Source: CBDCVN01 sp965223045
GTDB lineage: Bacteria > Deinococcota > Deinococci > Deinococcales > Trueperaceae
Reading direction: 5' to 3'
Length of the DNA stretch: 64,000 bases
Assembly: GCA_965223045.1 (NCBI GenBank)
Contig: CBDCVN010000013.1
Span: 2,418,001 to 2,482,000 of the forward strand
Made by a program: the position numbers and the translations under genes. Below, in pieces: positions 1-8,359 of the stretch; position 1 is the stretch's first letter, and each line of letters begins with the position of its first letter. The notes beneath the pieces were generated by a model. The model saw only the letters and a list, made by a program, of their open reading frames with translations. It searched no databases and was not told the DNA's origin.

Positions 1-2625
1 TAAATCAGCAATTTGTGCTGAGTCTTGGGCAGATTCACCAATTTCTTTGAGTCGTTCACCAGCTTCGTTGGCTACCTGATAACCACTTTCCACCTCGCGT
101 ATACCATCTTCCACAGTGGTAATCACATCCTGAACTTCCTCTTGGATGTTCTTAATGAGTTCTGACACTCGCTGTGTAGAGTCAGAAGAGTCAATAGCAA
201 GTTTACGCACCTCGTTAGCTACCACCGCAAAACGTTCACCAGCTTCACCTGCACCTGCCGCCTCAATAGCTGCGTTTAGAGATAAGAGGTTTGTTTGCCT
301 AGAAAGGTCACTAATAGTATCGGCAATTTCTGAAATTTCTAATGAGCGGTCACCTAAAGTTTTTATCCTCTTACTGATACTTTGTACCTCACGTCGAATG
401 CCTTGCATACCTATAAGAGTGTTTTCCACCGCTTTACCACCTTGCTGAGAGGCCTGCAAAGTATCTTGAGCTGTTTGGGCTGACTTGTCAGCGCTTTTTG
501 CCATCTCACTTATCGAATCAGACACTTTCGCTACAGCTTGAGCAAGTTGGTTAGCTCGAGTCACACGAGCTTGACTATCTTTGGAAATGGTTTCTGTGGT
601 TTGAATCATATCAGACGCACTTTGACCCACACCTTGAGCTGTGTCTTGCACTTCTTTAAGCAAGTATCCCATTTCCTCAAGCATAACATTAGTAGCATCG
701 ACCACATTACCCAACACATCCTCACTAACTTCGCCACGTTTAGTTAGGTCACCACCAGCAACATCCATCATGACATCCAAAAAACCACCAATATTACTTT
801 GCAATTCTTCGCGACGCCTACGCTCGTCATCACGCTCTTGCTCCGTTTGCACAGAGTCACGCAACCTCACTATAGAGTTATTAAATGAACTAGCTAGCAC
901 GCCAATTTCATCATTACTACTAACTGGTACTGTTTCAGAAAGGTCACCTTGACCTACTTTCTCAATTATCTCTACCATTTGGGTAACAGGTCTAGTAATT
1001 CCTCTAACAAATTGTGTAGTTGCTAAGATAATAATCAAAGTAGCAACACCCAAAAAACCTAAACTGAGGCCCAAAACTGTGCGCCTCAAGTTATCTACAG
1101 GGGCCACAATCTCAACTTGATCTTTTTGTGACATTAAACCCCAATTAAGCCCCGGAATATCTAAAGGTGTATAAGCAGAGTACACAGCCACACCACGATA
1201 ATCTAGGAAAGTATCCGTGCCACTTTCGTTCTCAAAAACAGCTTGAACACCCGGAGTGTTAATAGGCTGACGCCCAGAAACTGTACCCTGAGAAACCATT
1301 GAATCTTGTATATTTTGTGGGATACCCAAAATAGCAATAGCGTCAAGATATCTTTCAGAATCTTCCACAAAAAAGCGAGAATTGGAGCGCAAAGTATAAT
1401 CAAAACCTGCCAATTTAGAAGGCCCTACTAAAAAAGTTTCACCCGTTTCACCAAGACCAAGAGCGCGCCACTCATTATCATTAGTCATAATAGAATCTAG
1501 ACGCCGTGAAGGGATTTGGAAAATAAGTATACCTAAAATCTCCCCCTCTTCTTCAACCACTTCTTCTTCTAGCTCAAGTAGCTCAAGCTCAATTGCAGAA
1601 GCAAATCCTTCCTCTATCCTTTCGTTTGCGAAAACAGGTGTAGCTACAAACATTTCATTAGAGTTATACGAAGGTGCATAAAAATCAGCATCTGCAAAGT
1701 AGGCTTGGGGACCGAGACTCACATTTGTAACAGCTTGGCGGAAAGCCTCTCCTATAGGAGTATTGGCATAAGGACCATCAATTAGTGAAGTAGCAAAATC
1801 AATCTCTTTTTCAACACTGTAAACAATATGACCATTTTCAGGTTCAACCAAAAAGATGTCATAATACCCAAAAGTTTCCGCAAACTGTTCTAAGCTTTCG
1901 TGGAACAGTGCATGTACTTCATCATAGCCTGAACCATCATCAACTTCAGCCAAATTATCCTTATCTCCTAATTCATTAGGATTATCCACAATGTACTGGT
2001 ATTGCAAGGCAAAAGTAGTATCATTAAATGAGCTTAAAAGAGCTGCGGTATCAATATCTTGTCCACCGTTTTGCCTCTGAAACTCGCTAAGGTATGTTGT
2101 GTTATAGTAATCTGTAACAAGTTCTTTACGTCTAGCTATCTCTCCTATGCTTAAAGGCTCCCCCCCATTAGCTTCAAGAATAAAATCCTCAAAGGACTCG
2201 GGGGCAAGTTCCATCATTTCAATAACTGCAATTGAGGAAGCAAAATTGATAACCTGTGCAGAAAAAATCTCAAAGTTGTCCTCAATTTGCCTTTTTTTAG
2301 CATCGCGAATAGAAACAAGCTGATCCTGAGCACCTTCAATAATAGCTTCTTCTGAACTATTCTGTGCAGTCAGACCTAGAACAGATATACTAATAATTAG
2401 GGGAATCAAGGCTGTTAGTATCGCCCCTAGAAGCAGCTTCCTACCAAGGCTGCTCCTTTGTTCCCCTGTCTCTAATTTTGGTGTCGATAGCACCACTGTA
2501 CTTCTTTGACTTGGTGCTTCTCGTGGTGGTTCTATTTTGCTTTTTTCAGGCTTTTCTATTGACTCAGGTTCTCTAATTGCCTCTTCTTCTACTAAAAGCA
2601 GTTCTTTTAAATCTTGGTCAGCCAT
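1..2625 (-). CDS. Methyl-accepting chemotaxis protein, PilJ-like (C-terminus beyond window)
   Basis: Transmembrane chemoreceptor that would signal through CheW/CheY-type partners. The reading frame is open from an ATG at 2625 to base 1, 875 codons, with the 3' end cut off. Residues 1-60 are charged and cytoplasmic; a membrane helix lies near 63-85. A long extracytoplasmic sensor region follows, a second helix lies near 513-535, then a HAMP segment (GITRPV). The signalling domain contains the hairpin-tip sequence QTNLLSLNAAIEAA followed by FAVVANEVRKLA, which matches the canonical MCP core. It is the last gene of a cheW-cheY-mcp operon, 106 bp after cheY. Gene order resembles pil-chp chemosensory clusters controlling twitching motility. 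The sensed ligand cannot be told. Confidence 0.9.
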   Translation of the reverse strand, partial: MADQDLKELLLVEEEAIREPESIEKPEKSKIEPPREAPSQRSTVVLSTPKLETGEQRSSLGRKLLLGAILTALIPLIISISVLGLTAQNSSEEAIIEGAQDQLVSIRDAKKRQIEDNFEIFSAQVINFASSIAVIEMMELAPESFEDFILEANGGEPLSIGEIARRKELVTDYYNTTYLSEFQRQNGGQDIDTAALLSSFNDTTFALQYQYIVDNPNELGDKDNLAEVDDGSGYDEVHALFHESLEQFAETFGYYDIFLVEPENGHIVYSVEKEIDFATSLIDGPYANTPIGEAFRQAVTNVSLGPQAYFADADFYAPSYNSNEMFVATPVFANERIEEGFASAIELELLELEEEVVEEEGEILGILIFQIPSRRLDSIMTNDNEWRALGLGETGETFLVGPSKLAGFDYTLRSNSRFFVEDSERYLDAIAILGIPQNIQDSMVSQGTVSGRQPINTPGVQAVFENESGTDTFLDYRGVAVYSAYTPLDIPGLNWGLMSQKDQVEIVAPVDNLRRTVLGLSLGFLGVATLIIILATTQFVRGITRPVTQMVEIIEKVGQGDLSETVPVSSNDEIGVLASSFNNSIVRLRDSVQTEQERDDERRRREELQSNIGGFLDVMMDVAGGDLTKRGEVSEDVLGNVVDATNVMLEEMGYLLKEVQDTAQGVGQSASDMIQTTETISKDSQARVTRANQLAQAVAKVSDSISEMAKSADKSAQTAQDTLQASQQGGKAVENTLIGMQGIRREVQSISKRIKTLGDRSLEISEIADTISDLSRQTNLLSLNAAIEAAGAGEAGERFAVVANEVRKLAIDSSDSTQRVSELIKNIQEEVQDVITTVEDGIREVESGYQVANEAGERLKEIGESAQDSAQIADL

Positions 2626-2731
2626 ATAACACACCTTTCTTTGTTTGGTATTAGGTTAAGCAGTTCGAGTTTAGGCTTCATTCAGTACAATTTTGTTTCA
2701 CTAGTAATCTCATATAATTAAACTATCTCTC

Positions 2732-3100
2732 TTAGGAACCAGAGAGGGCCTTATTAACTGCCTTTAACATATCCCCTTTTTCAAAAGGTTTAGTGATATA
2801 ATCCAAAGCTCCTAAACGCATGCCCCAACGAATATCAGTTTCTTCACCTTTAGTGCTCATAAGTATTACAGGGATACTTTTTAGTTTCTCATTACGCTTT
2901 AAAGAACGCAAGATATCATAGCCATTACGATCAGGCATAACAATATCTGAAATTATAAGATTAGGTGGACTAGCCTCAATTTTACTTTCTAGGCCCGTAC
3001 CATTATTATAAGATTCCACTGTGTGGCCATCACTTTCTAACATAGGAGTTAGCATAGCAATCGCTGCTTGTGAATCATCTATAACTATAATTTTAGCCAT
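2732..3100 (-). CDS. Response regulator receiver (CheY/PilG-like)
   Basis: A 122-residue stand-alone receiver domain without an output domain. The acidic pair is D8-D9, the expected phospho-acceptor is D52 (in SDIVMP), the conserved Ser/Thr is S82 (LMSTKG) and the lysine is K104 (TKPF). Full family length. It lies between a CheW-like adaptor and a methyl-accepting protein on the same strand, so it is probably phosphorylated by a CheA-type kinase located outside the window, and would control pilus motors (PilG/PilH type) or flagella. Which of these cannot be decided here. Confidence 0.88.
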   Translation of the reverse strand: MAKIIVIDDSQAAIAMLTPMLESDGHTVESYNNGTGLESKIEASPPNLIISDIVMPDRNGYDILRSLKRNEKLKSIPVILMSTKGEETDIRWGMRLGALDYITKPFEKGDMLKAVNKALSGS

Positions 3101-3141
3101 AAAACACTCTCCATAAAAAAATCTTAAAGGATGAAAACTTA

Positions 3142-3582
3142 CTAAGATATAACACTCATATCTAAAGTATTGATATAAGACTCAAAATTTAATAGGGGTA
3201 CTTCTTGCTCTTGATAAAAAAGATGCCCCAGATAAGGAATCTGTTCACTGGGATTATGTATTTTAACTTCAATGTTCTCAAGACCAACAACACCATCTAT
3301 AGCTATAGCTAGTATTCTATCTTGATGTTCAATAATAAGAGCCTGTTCAAAACTACTTTTTGTTCTACCTAAATAAGAACTTATATCAAAAAGAGGTAAT
3401 ATGTTGCCTCTAGCAGAAATTAACCCTAAAAGAGCTTTAGAAACTCTAGGTACATGAGTAATATCTTGAATGAAAATAACTTCCCGAAGGTATGCCTCAT
3501 CAATAGCAAAAATATTATCTAGCCTGAACACACAAACTCTTTTTGCTTCCCAAATATCCTCTGTTAAGTCAGTATTTTCCAT
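3142..3582 (-). CDS. CheW-like adaptor protein (PilI-like)
   Basis: A 146-residue CheW-domain scaffold that couples chemoreceptors to a CheA kinase. The pattern FRLDNIFAIDEAYLREV followed by a ...VPRVSKALLGLISARGNILPLFD-like segment (about residues 20-70) is the typical CheW fold with its conserved 'G-x-I-x-x-R-G-x-x-L-P' core. First gene of the operon with cheY (41 bp gap) and the mcp. A terminal inverted repeat element lies about 70 bp upstream of its start, in or near the promoter region. Confidence 0.85.
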   Translation of the reverse strand: MENTDLTEDIWEAKRVCVFRLDNIFAIDEAYLREVIFIQDITHVPRVSKALLGLISARGNILPLFDISSYLGRTKSSFEQALIIEHQDRILAIAIDGVVGLENIEVKIHNPSEQIPYLGHLFYQEQEVPLLNFESYINTLDMSVIS

Positions 3583-3652
3583 TTAACACCTATCAGTCAC
3601 AAGAAACTTAGAGCTAGTACACTTCAATCTGGAATTAAATCACCTTAATAAA

Positions 3653-3776
3653 TATATTGAAAACGGCTTAGTTTTAGACATTTACTTTTGGAGACTCATT
3701 AAACATACAACATATAGCAACCATGGAAAAATTTCCTATGCAAAATGTTCATTTCTTACCCATTTTTAGCATATAT
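3653..3776. repeat. Imperfect inverted-repeat element, copy A
   Basis: The left end carries AAAACGGCTTAGTTTTAGAC followed by ATTT. The right end, read on the minus strand, gives GCTAAAAATGGGT and then TGAACATTTT. Together they form an imperfect terminal inverted repeat about 124 bp apart. The same ends occur at 34577-34694 and, in direct orientation, at 53046-53182. No coding potential inside. It may be a miniature transposable element or a pair of regulator sites. The rest of the 3583-4108 gap is AT-rich and shows nothing else I can name. Confidence 0.5.
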
Positions 3777-4108
3777 TTTTTATTAAAACTCCTTAATATA
3801 CATCATAACTTAAACTAATATTATAGACCAACTTTAGGTAAAAAGCATCAGTAATATCCCTCAAAAATTTTACATTTTTTTGTTTCCATTTGATTTCGGA
3901 AACAACATCGAAGTTAATTAACTAATAATAATATTAGTAACTTAGTCCCTGTAGTTAACTAAAAAACCTTTTCCATTATTATCTTACTTAGGCAAGTTGC
4001 TTTATACAAAGATTTGTTTTGTCTTAAAGGCCTTGCCAAACATTGACAGTGTCCCAAAGCCGTGATATCCTCGCTTTGTCTCATATAGGTTTATATGTGA
4101 GATAATGT

Positions 4109-4183
<75 letters not shown>

Positions 4184-4186
4184 CAT

Positions 4187-4261
4187 AGGTGCGTAGCTCA
4201 GTGGAAGAGCGCTGTCTTGACACGGCAGAGGTCGGCAGTTCAATTCTGCCCGCACCTACCA
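4187..4261 (+). tRNA. tRNA-Val (GAC)
   Basis: Acceptor AGGTGCG pairs with CGCACCT. The anticodon loop TTGACAC gives anticodon GAC. The T-arm is GGCAG-TTCAATT-CTGCC. The body ends at 4258 and CCA is encoded at 4259-4261. It is convergent with hspR, whose stop lies only 12 bp downstream. Confidence 0.95.
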
Positions 4262-4273
4262 AAAAATTAAAAT

Positions 4274-4690
4274 TTAATCAGCTTTAGGAGAGGAAGGGGT
4301 GTTTCTTTTTGCTAGTTCAAGTGTTTGGTTTTTATATTGGGAAATTTTTTCGGTTATTTCCTCTTGTATGTTGTCAATGCGCCCCTCTATCTTTACCTGC
4401 ATATCATCAAGTTGACGACGCAAGCGGATTATCTCCTCTACTCCTGCTAGATTCACTCCTAGTTCCTGAGTTAAACGACGAATTTCTTGTAAATGCTCAA
4501 TGTCACGTTGGGAATAAAGGCGAGTTTTCCCTGAGCTACGACTTGGCTCAATTAAACCTTTGCGCTCATAAAGGCGTAAGGTTTGTGGATGCATATCCAC
4601 AAGTTCTGCTGCTACACTAATAACATAAAGGGGTCTATCTTTACTTTCAGTCTCTGCCTCAGAGTGCTGTTTTTTTTGCTCCTTAGCCAT
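4274..4690 (-). CDS. hspR: Heat-shock repressor HspR (MerR family)
   Basis: A 138-residue MerR-type DNA-binding protein. Residues about 20-90 contain VISVAAELVDMHPQTLRLYE, then GLI-PSR and TRLYSQRDIEHL, and ELGVNLAGVEEI, which is the HspR signature of a winged helix without the MerR effector domain. A charged, probably coiled-coil C-terminus follows. HspR binds HAIR operators upstream of dnaK/dnaJ/clpB-type genes and is relieved by DnaK substrate load (family knowledge). It starts 9 bp after dnaJ, so both are one operon, and a HAIR-like site lies upstream of dnaJ, which implies autoregulation. Confidence 0.9.
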   Translation of the reverse strand: MAKEQKKQHSEAETESKDRPLYVISVAAELVDMHPQTLRLYERKGLIEPSRSSGKTRLYSQRDIEHLQEIRRLTQELGVNLAGVEEIIRLRRQLDDMQVKIEGRIDNIQEEITEKISQYKNQTLELAKRNTPSSPKAD

Positions 4691-4699
4691 AAGACCTCC

Positions 4700-5557
4700 T
4701 CAGTTTGCAAACCAGTCTTTTACTTTGCGCCACAAACCTTGCCAAACTCTGACTTTAATTGTGATTAGTAAATCACCACTTGCTATCCCTCCACCTGAAA
4801 CACGAATCTTCTGACCATCTTGAAGATTTGGTGGTAAGTCTACTTTTAAGCCTAGCAATTTGCTTTTTAAACCATATTTGGCTTCAAGAGGAGTTATAGT
4901 TAACTCTGCATGTAAATCCCTGTCACTAAAACTCACTCCTTTAGGTAATCTTAGGTTAAGGGTAACATAAAAATCTCCGGGAGGGTTACCTGCCCCTCCT
5001 TGACCTTCTAAGCGTAATTTTTGCCCATTATGTACATCAGCAGGTATAGAAACATCTATGCGTTTCTTACTTTTTGGTAGATTTAAGCGTTTTACCACAC
5101 CATAGCGAGCTTCATCTAAATTTATATCTAAAACAGCAAAGTAATCTTCACCAGCTATTAAACCTTGCTTGTGCATGAAATCTTTGGCTAAGTTATTAAC
5201 ACCCTTTAAAAGAGCATTGAATATGACATCTCCTAAGTAATGAGATGAATGGGTTGAGTTTTTTTGGTTAATAGTAATACCAACCTCTTTGAAAATATCT
5301 TGCCAATCAACATTTATGTAGGGATCATTTTTAGTGGAATTATTCTGTTGATTAAATGACCTTTTAGATTTGGCATTACGTAAAGAAGCATAAGCTTCTG
5401 TTACCTCCTTAAAACGTTGTTCTGCATGCTTGTCATCTGGATTACGATCAGGATGATATTGCATTGCCAACTTACGATAGGCAGTTTTAATTTCTTCTGT
5501 ACTAGCTAAAGGAGTAACTCCTAGTACCTTATAGGGATTATGTAGAGTACTAGTCAC
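4700..5557 (-). CDS. dnaJ: DnaJ-type co-chaperone without zinc finger (CbpA/DnaJ2-like)
   Basis: A 285-residue J-protein. The J domain covers residues about 7-70 and contains the HPD tripeptide in YHPDRNPDD. The cysteine-rich zinc-finger repeats of classical DnaJ are absent. The C-terminal substrate-binding beta domains are present (IPADVHNGQKLRLEGQG, then LPPNLQDGQKIRVSGGG). It stimulates the DnaK ATPase and delivers clients. First gene of the dnaJ-hspR operon. The G/F linker is replaced by a polar, asparagine-rich stretch, and the gene lies apart from any dnaK in this window. Confidence 0.9.
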   Translation of the reverse strand: MTSTLHNPYKVLGVTPLASTEEIKTAYRKLAMQYHPDRNPDDKHAEQRFKEVTEAYASLRNAKSKRSFNQQNNSTKNDPYINVDWQDIFKEVGITINQKNSTHSSHYLGDVIFNALLKGVNNLAKDFMHKQGLIAGEDYFAVLDINLDEARYGVVKRLNLPKSKKRIDVSIPADVHNGQKLRLEGQGGAGNPPGDFYVTLNLRLPKGVSFSDRDLHAELTITPLEAKYGLKSKLLGLKVDLPPNLQDGQKIRVSGGGIASGDLLITIKVRVWQGLWRKVKDWFAN

Positions 5558-5575
5558 AACTTTGATTTTATATTA

Positions 5576-5596
5576 TTTGAGTGTGAGGTTGTCAAG
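5576..5596. promoter_or_regulatory. HAIR-like operator (HspR binding site) upstream of dnaJ
   Basis: TTTGAGT-N7-TGTCAAG matches the HAIR consensus CTTGAGT-N7-ACTCAAG at 11 of 14 positions with the exact 7-bp spacer. It lies 19 bp upstream of the dnaJ start codon, where a repressor would block transcription. It also sits just upstream of the divergent lipoprotein gene, which might share the control. Confidence 0.7.
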
Positions 5597-5621
5597 TTTT
5601 TATGGTTTAATTATTTTTATT

Positions 5622-5921
5622 GTGAAATTACATCTTGTAAAATATGTTTTATTTTCATTCTTATTTGTTTTGGCATTGAGTAGTTGTCGCAATGAAACAC
5701 AAAATCGCCTAAAACGTCAAATCCAAGATTTTACTGGTAGAAAAATGTACATTACCCTTTACTCGCTTGATGGTTCAGCTATATTTACAGGTGATGTTAA
5801 TGGTAAAGTGACTCGAGCTGACACAAATGGTTCAGGCAACTACATATTCTGGTATGATAGCAAAGGTGAGTATCATCAAACTAATTTATCTTATTTGCTA
5901 ACATCTTTGCCGTCAGAGTAA
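5622..5921 (+). CDS. Small putative lipoprotein
   Basis: About 99 residues from a GTG at 5622. The N-terminus KLHLVKYVLFSFLFVLALSS then C is a lipoprotein signal peptide with an LSSC lipobox. The mature part is polar and includes ITLYSLDGSAIFTGDVNGKV, which looks like beta hairpins. I do not recognise the family. An upstream TTG at 5562 would put the HAIR-like operator inside the gene, so I prefer 5622. It is divergent from dnaJ. No clear ribosome binding site precedes either start. Confidence 0.55.
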   Translation: MKLHLVKYVLFSFLFVLALSSCRNETQNRLKRQIQDFTGRKMYITLYSLDGSAIFTGDVNGKVTRADTNGSGNYIFWYDSKGEYHQTNLSYLLTSLPSE

Positions 5922-5973
5922 AAGAACTAACTACACCTTTACCTTCAAACTCTTGATATGCTAGACTCCTTAG

Positions 5974-6000
5974 GTTTATTGGTTAGTTTCCTAACTAAAC
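5974..6000 (+). promoter_or_regulatory. Hairpin in rplM leader (possible L13 autoregulatory leader)
   Basis: GTTTA-TTG-GTTAG-TTTC-CTAAC-TAAAC folds into a two-part stem-loop ending 21 bp before the rplM start. L13 leaders are known autoregulatory structures in several bacteria; whether this is one is inference from position and symmetry only. Confidence 0.4.
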
Positions 6001-6021
6001 TTTGACAAGGACTTAAAATTC

Positions 6022-6444
6022 ATGAAAACGTATTTTCCTAAAACCATACAAAATGATTGGGTAGTGGTTGATGCAAAAGACCAAAAAGTTGGTAGGCTTG
6101 CTACCCAAATAGCTCGAGTTCTTCGAGGCAAACACAAGGTTGACTTTACTCCAAACCAACTCTGTGGCGATTTTGTGATCGTTATTAACGCCAATAAGGT
6201 TACCTTTACTGGTGATAAGTTAAACCAGAAAGTTTATACACGCTATAGTGGCTACCAAGGTGGACTAAAGAAAGTTAAGGCTGTAAGTGTACTAGAAAAA
6301 CACCCTGAACGCATCATTCAACATGCAGTATGGGGAATGTTACCCAAAAATCGTCTTGGGCGCAAGATAATTCGCCGCCTCAAAGTTTACAGTGGAGATA
6401 CACATCCACACAGTGCTCAAAAACCAAAGGAGATAAGTTTTTAA
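6022..6444 (+). CDS. rplM: 50S ribosomal protein L13
   Basis: A 140-residue large-subunit protein. It shows the L13 landmarks: WVVVDAKDQKVGRLATQIA near the N-terminus, LRGKHKVDFTPN, the central YTRYSGYQGGLK, and a GMLPKNRLGR motif near residue 105. Full family length. Ribosome binding site AAGGA lies 12 bp upstream. The stop TAA overlaps the rpsI start codon by one base (TAATG), the standard L13-S9 operon arrangement. Confidence 0.97.
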   Translation: MKTYFPKTIQNDWVVVDAKDQKVGRLATQIARVLRGKHKVDFTPNQLCGDFVIVINANKVTFTGDKLNQKVYTRYSGYQGGLKKVKAVSVLEKHPERIIQHAVWGMLPKNRLGRKIIRRLKVYSGDTHPHSAQKPKEISF

Positions 6445-6830
6445 TGGAACAATATTATGGAACTGGTCGTCGAAAAACTGCTGTAGCAAGGGTGTTTTTA
6501 CGTCCAGGCCAAGGTCATTATACAGTAAATGGTAAAGATTTTCAAAAGTACTTCTTAGGCATTTTAGCAGGGGTTCAGGCACTTGAGCCTCTAAAAATCA
6601 CTAGCACAGCAGGCCGCTATGATGCCTATATCACTGTAAAAGGTGGTGGGCCTAGTGGTCAAGCAGATGCTATTAAGCTTGGAATAGCTCGTGCACTTTT
6701 AAAGGTTAACCCTGACTTCCGTAGTAAGCTTAAAGAAGGTAGTTATTTAACTCGAGATGCCCGAATTGTAGAACGTAAAAAATATGGCCTACGCAAAGCC
6801 CGTCGTGCTCCACAATACAGTAAGCGTTAA
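6444..6830 (+). CDS. rpsI: 30S ribosomal protein S9
   Basis: A 128-residue small-subunit protein beginning MEQYYGTGRRKTAVARVFL. The conserved core GGGPSGQADAIKLGIARALL and the basic C-terminal tail (RKARRAPQYSKR), whose last arginine contacts P-site tRNA, are present. Start chosen at 6444 because it matches the family N-terminus and overlaps the rplM stop. An in-frame extension upstream to 6330 lies within rplM and is not real. An rRNA-like hairpin at 6851-6867 follows. Confidence 0.97.
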   Translation: MEQYYGTGRRKTAVARVFLRPGQGHYTVNGKDFQKYFLGILAGVQALEPLKITSTAGRYDAYITVKGGGPSGQADAIKLGIARALLKVNPDFRSKLKEGSYLTRDARIVERKKYGLRKARRAPQYSKR

Positions 6831-6850
6831 GTTATACCAATTTGATTTTC

Positions 6851-6867
6851 GCGTCCGTTAAGGACGC
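6851..6867 (+). terminator. Stem-loop after rpsI (weak terminator or attenuator)
   Basis: GCGTCC-GTTAA-GGACGC is a perfect 6-bp G+C-rich stem 20 bp after the rpsI stop. The following run ATTGTAATTTT is only partly T-rich, so readthrough into uppP is possible. Confidence 0.5.
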
Positions 6868-6922
6868 ATTGTAATTTTCAAATCATTAAAGGTATATCAG
6901 CAATGCTAAAGCAAAATGCCTA

Positions 6923-7720
6923 ATGAGTTATCTTCAAGCAGTAGTGCTAGGTATAGTACAAGGCCTAACAGAATTTTTACCCATATCAAGTACAGGGCAC
7001 CTAGTTTTAGCTAACTATTATTTTGGTTGGGGGAGTACTTTACCACTTTATGTAGATATTGCAACTAATATAGGTACTTTTCTAGCAGTGCTCCTAGTAC
7101 TTCACAAAGATATTTGGCAAGTTCTTAGGGGGTTTATAATAGGTCTATCCTCAGCTAAAGGGCGCAAGTCTGAAGGTTGGCATTTAGCAATCTTAATAGC
7201 TATAGGAACTATACCCACAGTCTTTATTGGTTTGGGCTTAAAACAAATCTTTGAAGTGCTTAATAGACCATTTTATGTATCACTCGCCCTTATAGTTACA
7301 GGCTTTATTTTGTGGTTTGCTCCTAAATCGGGCCCTAAATTAAAGGTCAGTGACTTAAAAATAATAGATGCACTAATAATTGGTGTTGTTCAAGGGTTAG
7401 CAGTAATTCCAGGTATATCGCGTTCAGGCAGTACCATCTCTATTATGTTATGGCGCGGTGCATCTGCCCATCTTGCCCCAAAGTTCTCTTTTCTTATGTA
7501 TGTAGTAGCTTCTTTAGGTGTAACTCTTTTGGGAATAAAAGAATTTAAAGATGTAGACATTGAACTAATCCCCCTTCTTATAATGATACTAACATCGTTC
7601 ATTACAGGCTATTTAGCCATTTTGTGGCTCTTTTCACTATTACGTCAAGGAAAGTTTAGTTGGTTTGCTCCCTACCTTTGGGTTGCAGCAGCAATAACAT
7701 TAATCAAGCTCTCCTTGTAA
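6923..7720 (+). CDS. uppP: Undecaprenyl-diphosphatase UppP/BacA
   Basis: A 265-residue polytopic membrane enzyme that dephosphorylates undecaprenyl pyrophosphate, recycling the lipid carrier for peptidoglycan and polysaccharide synthesis. Both active-site motifs are visible: GLTEFLPISSTGHL (residues about 14-27) and PGISRSGSTI (about 163-172), with about seven or eight hydrophobic helices. Full length. The ATG at 6923 follows a weak ribosome binding site. It lies 92 bp after rpsI and is convergent with a small lipoprotein gene only 12 bp away. Confidence 0.95.
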   Translation: MSYLQAVVLGIVQGLTEFLPISSTGHLVLANYYFGWGSTLPLYVDIATNIGTFLAVLLVLHKDIWQVLRGFIIGLSSAKGRKSEGWHLAILIAIGTIPTVFIGLGLKQIFEVLNRPFYVSLALIVTGFILWFAPKSGPKLKVSDLKIIDALIIGVVQGLAVIPGISRSGSTISIMLWRGASAHLAPKFSFLMYVVASLGVTLLGIKEFKDVDIELIPLLIMILTSFITGYLAILWLFSLLRQGKFSWFAPYLWVAAAITLIKLSL

Positions 7721-7732
7721 GGCTAAATTAGC

Positions 7733-8143
7733 TTAATTTTTGTCTAATGTAAAATCACCTTCGAATTCTTTTATACCTTTCTCAAAGTATTCAAAATTCC
7801 CTTGGTATTTCATATGTGTAGTACTCCCATACAATTTAAACACTTGAGATTTAAATATATTAATAGCTACACATTCTATTACAAATATTTGCTTACCATA
7901 ACTACAATGCATAATGGTCTGTTCATTAGCATTTATATTAGTTAAAGTACCCAAGTAGCTCCCAGTCTCATCAGCAACTATATTCAAAGTATAGGGGGAA
8001 GTAATATGGTTGCCGTTGGTCATAGTCATACTACCTTGGTACATACCAACAATGTCTTTAACAATGTCTTTAGGAAAGGTGTCACTCAAAGTACATGAAG
8101 AAATCATAAAACTTACTAATAATATTCCAACTAGAACTTTCAT
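7733..8143 (-). CDS. Putative lipoprotein of unknown function
   Basis: A 136-residue exported protein. MKVLVGILLVSFMISS then C is a lipoprotein signal sequence with an ISSC lipobox. The mature domain contains IVGMYQGSMTMTNG and ends with FEGDFTLDKN, a beta-rich pattern resembling small lipocalin-like or META-like domains, but I cannot assign a family. Start chosen at 8143 because GGAG lies 8 bp upstream; a GTG three codons earlier has poorer spacing. Single gene. Confidence 0.6.
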   Translation of the reverse strand: MKVLVGILLVSFMISSCTLSDTFPKDIVKDIVGMYQGSMTMTNGNHITSPYTLNIVADETGSYLGTLTNINANEQTIMHCSYGKQIFVIECVAINIFKSQVFKLYGSTTHMKYQGNFEYFEKGIKEFEGDFTLDKN

Positions 8144-8359
8144 TAAAAGCACTCCTAGAAAAATCTTTGTTTATCCTATTTCCTCATGCGTTATGTTAAT
8201 AACCAAACTATAAATTACTCCTATTAATCAATTCTTAATCTTCTGTTACCTTAAATTGTTCTTTGGTCTAATTTTCACTAAGTCATTACTTTATTTTTTT
8301 ATATTATTACCATATATTCATTTTTCTTAAGGAATAATGACTTTGCACATTACTTTTCC

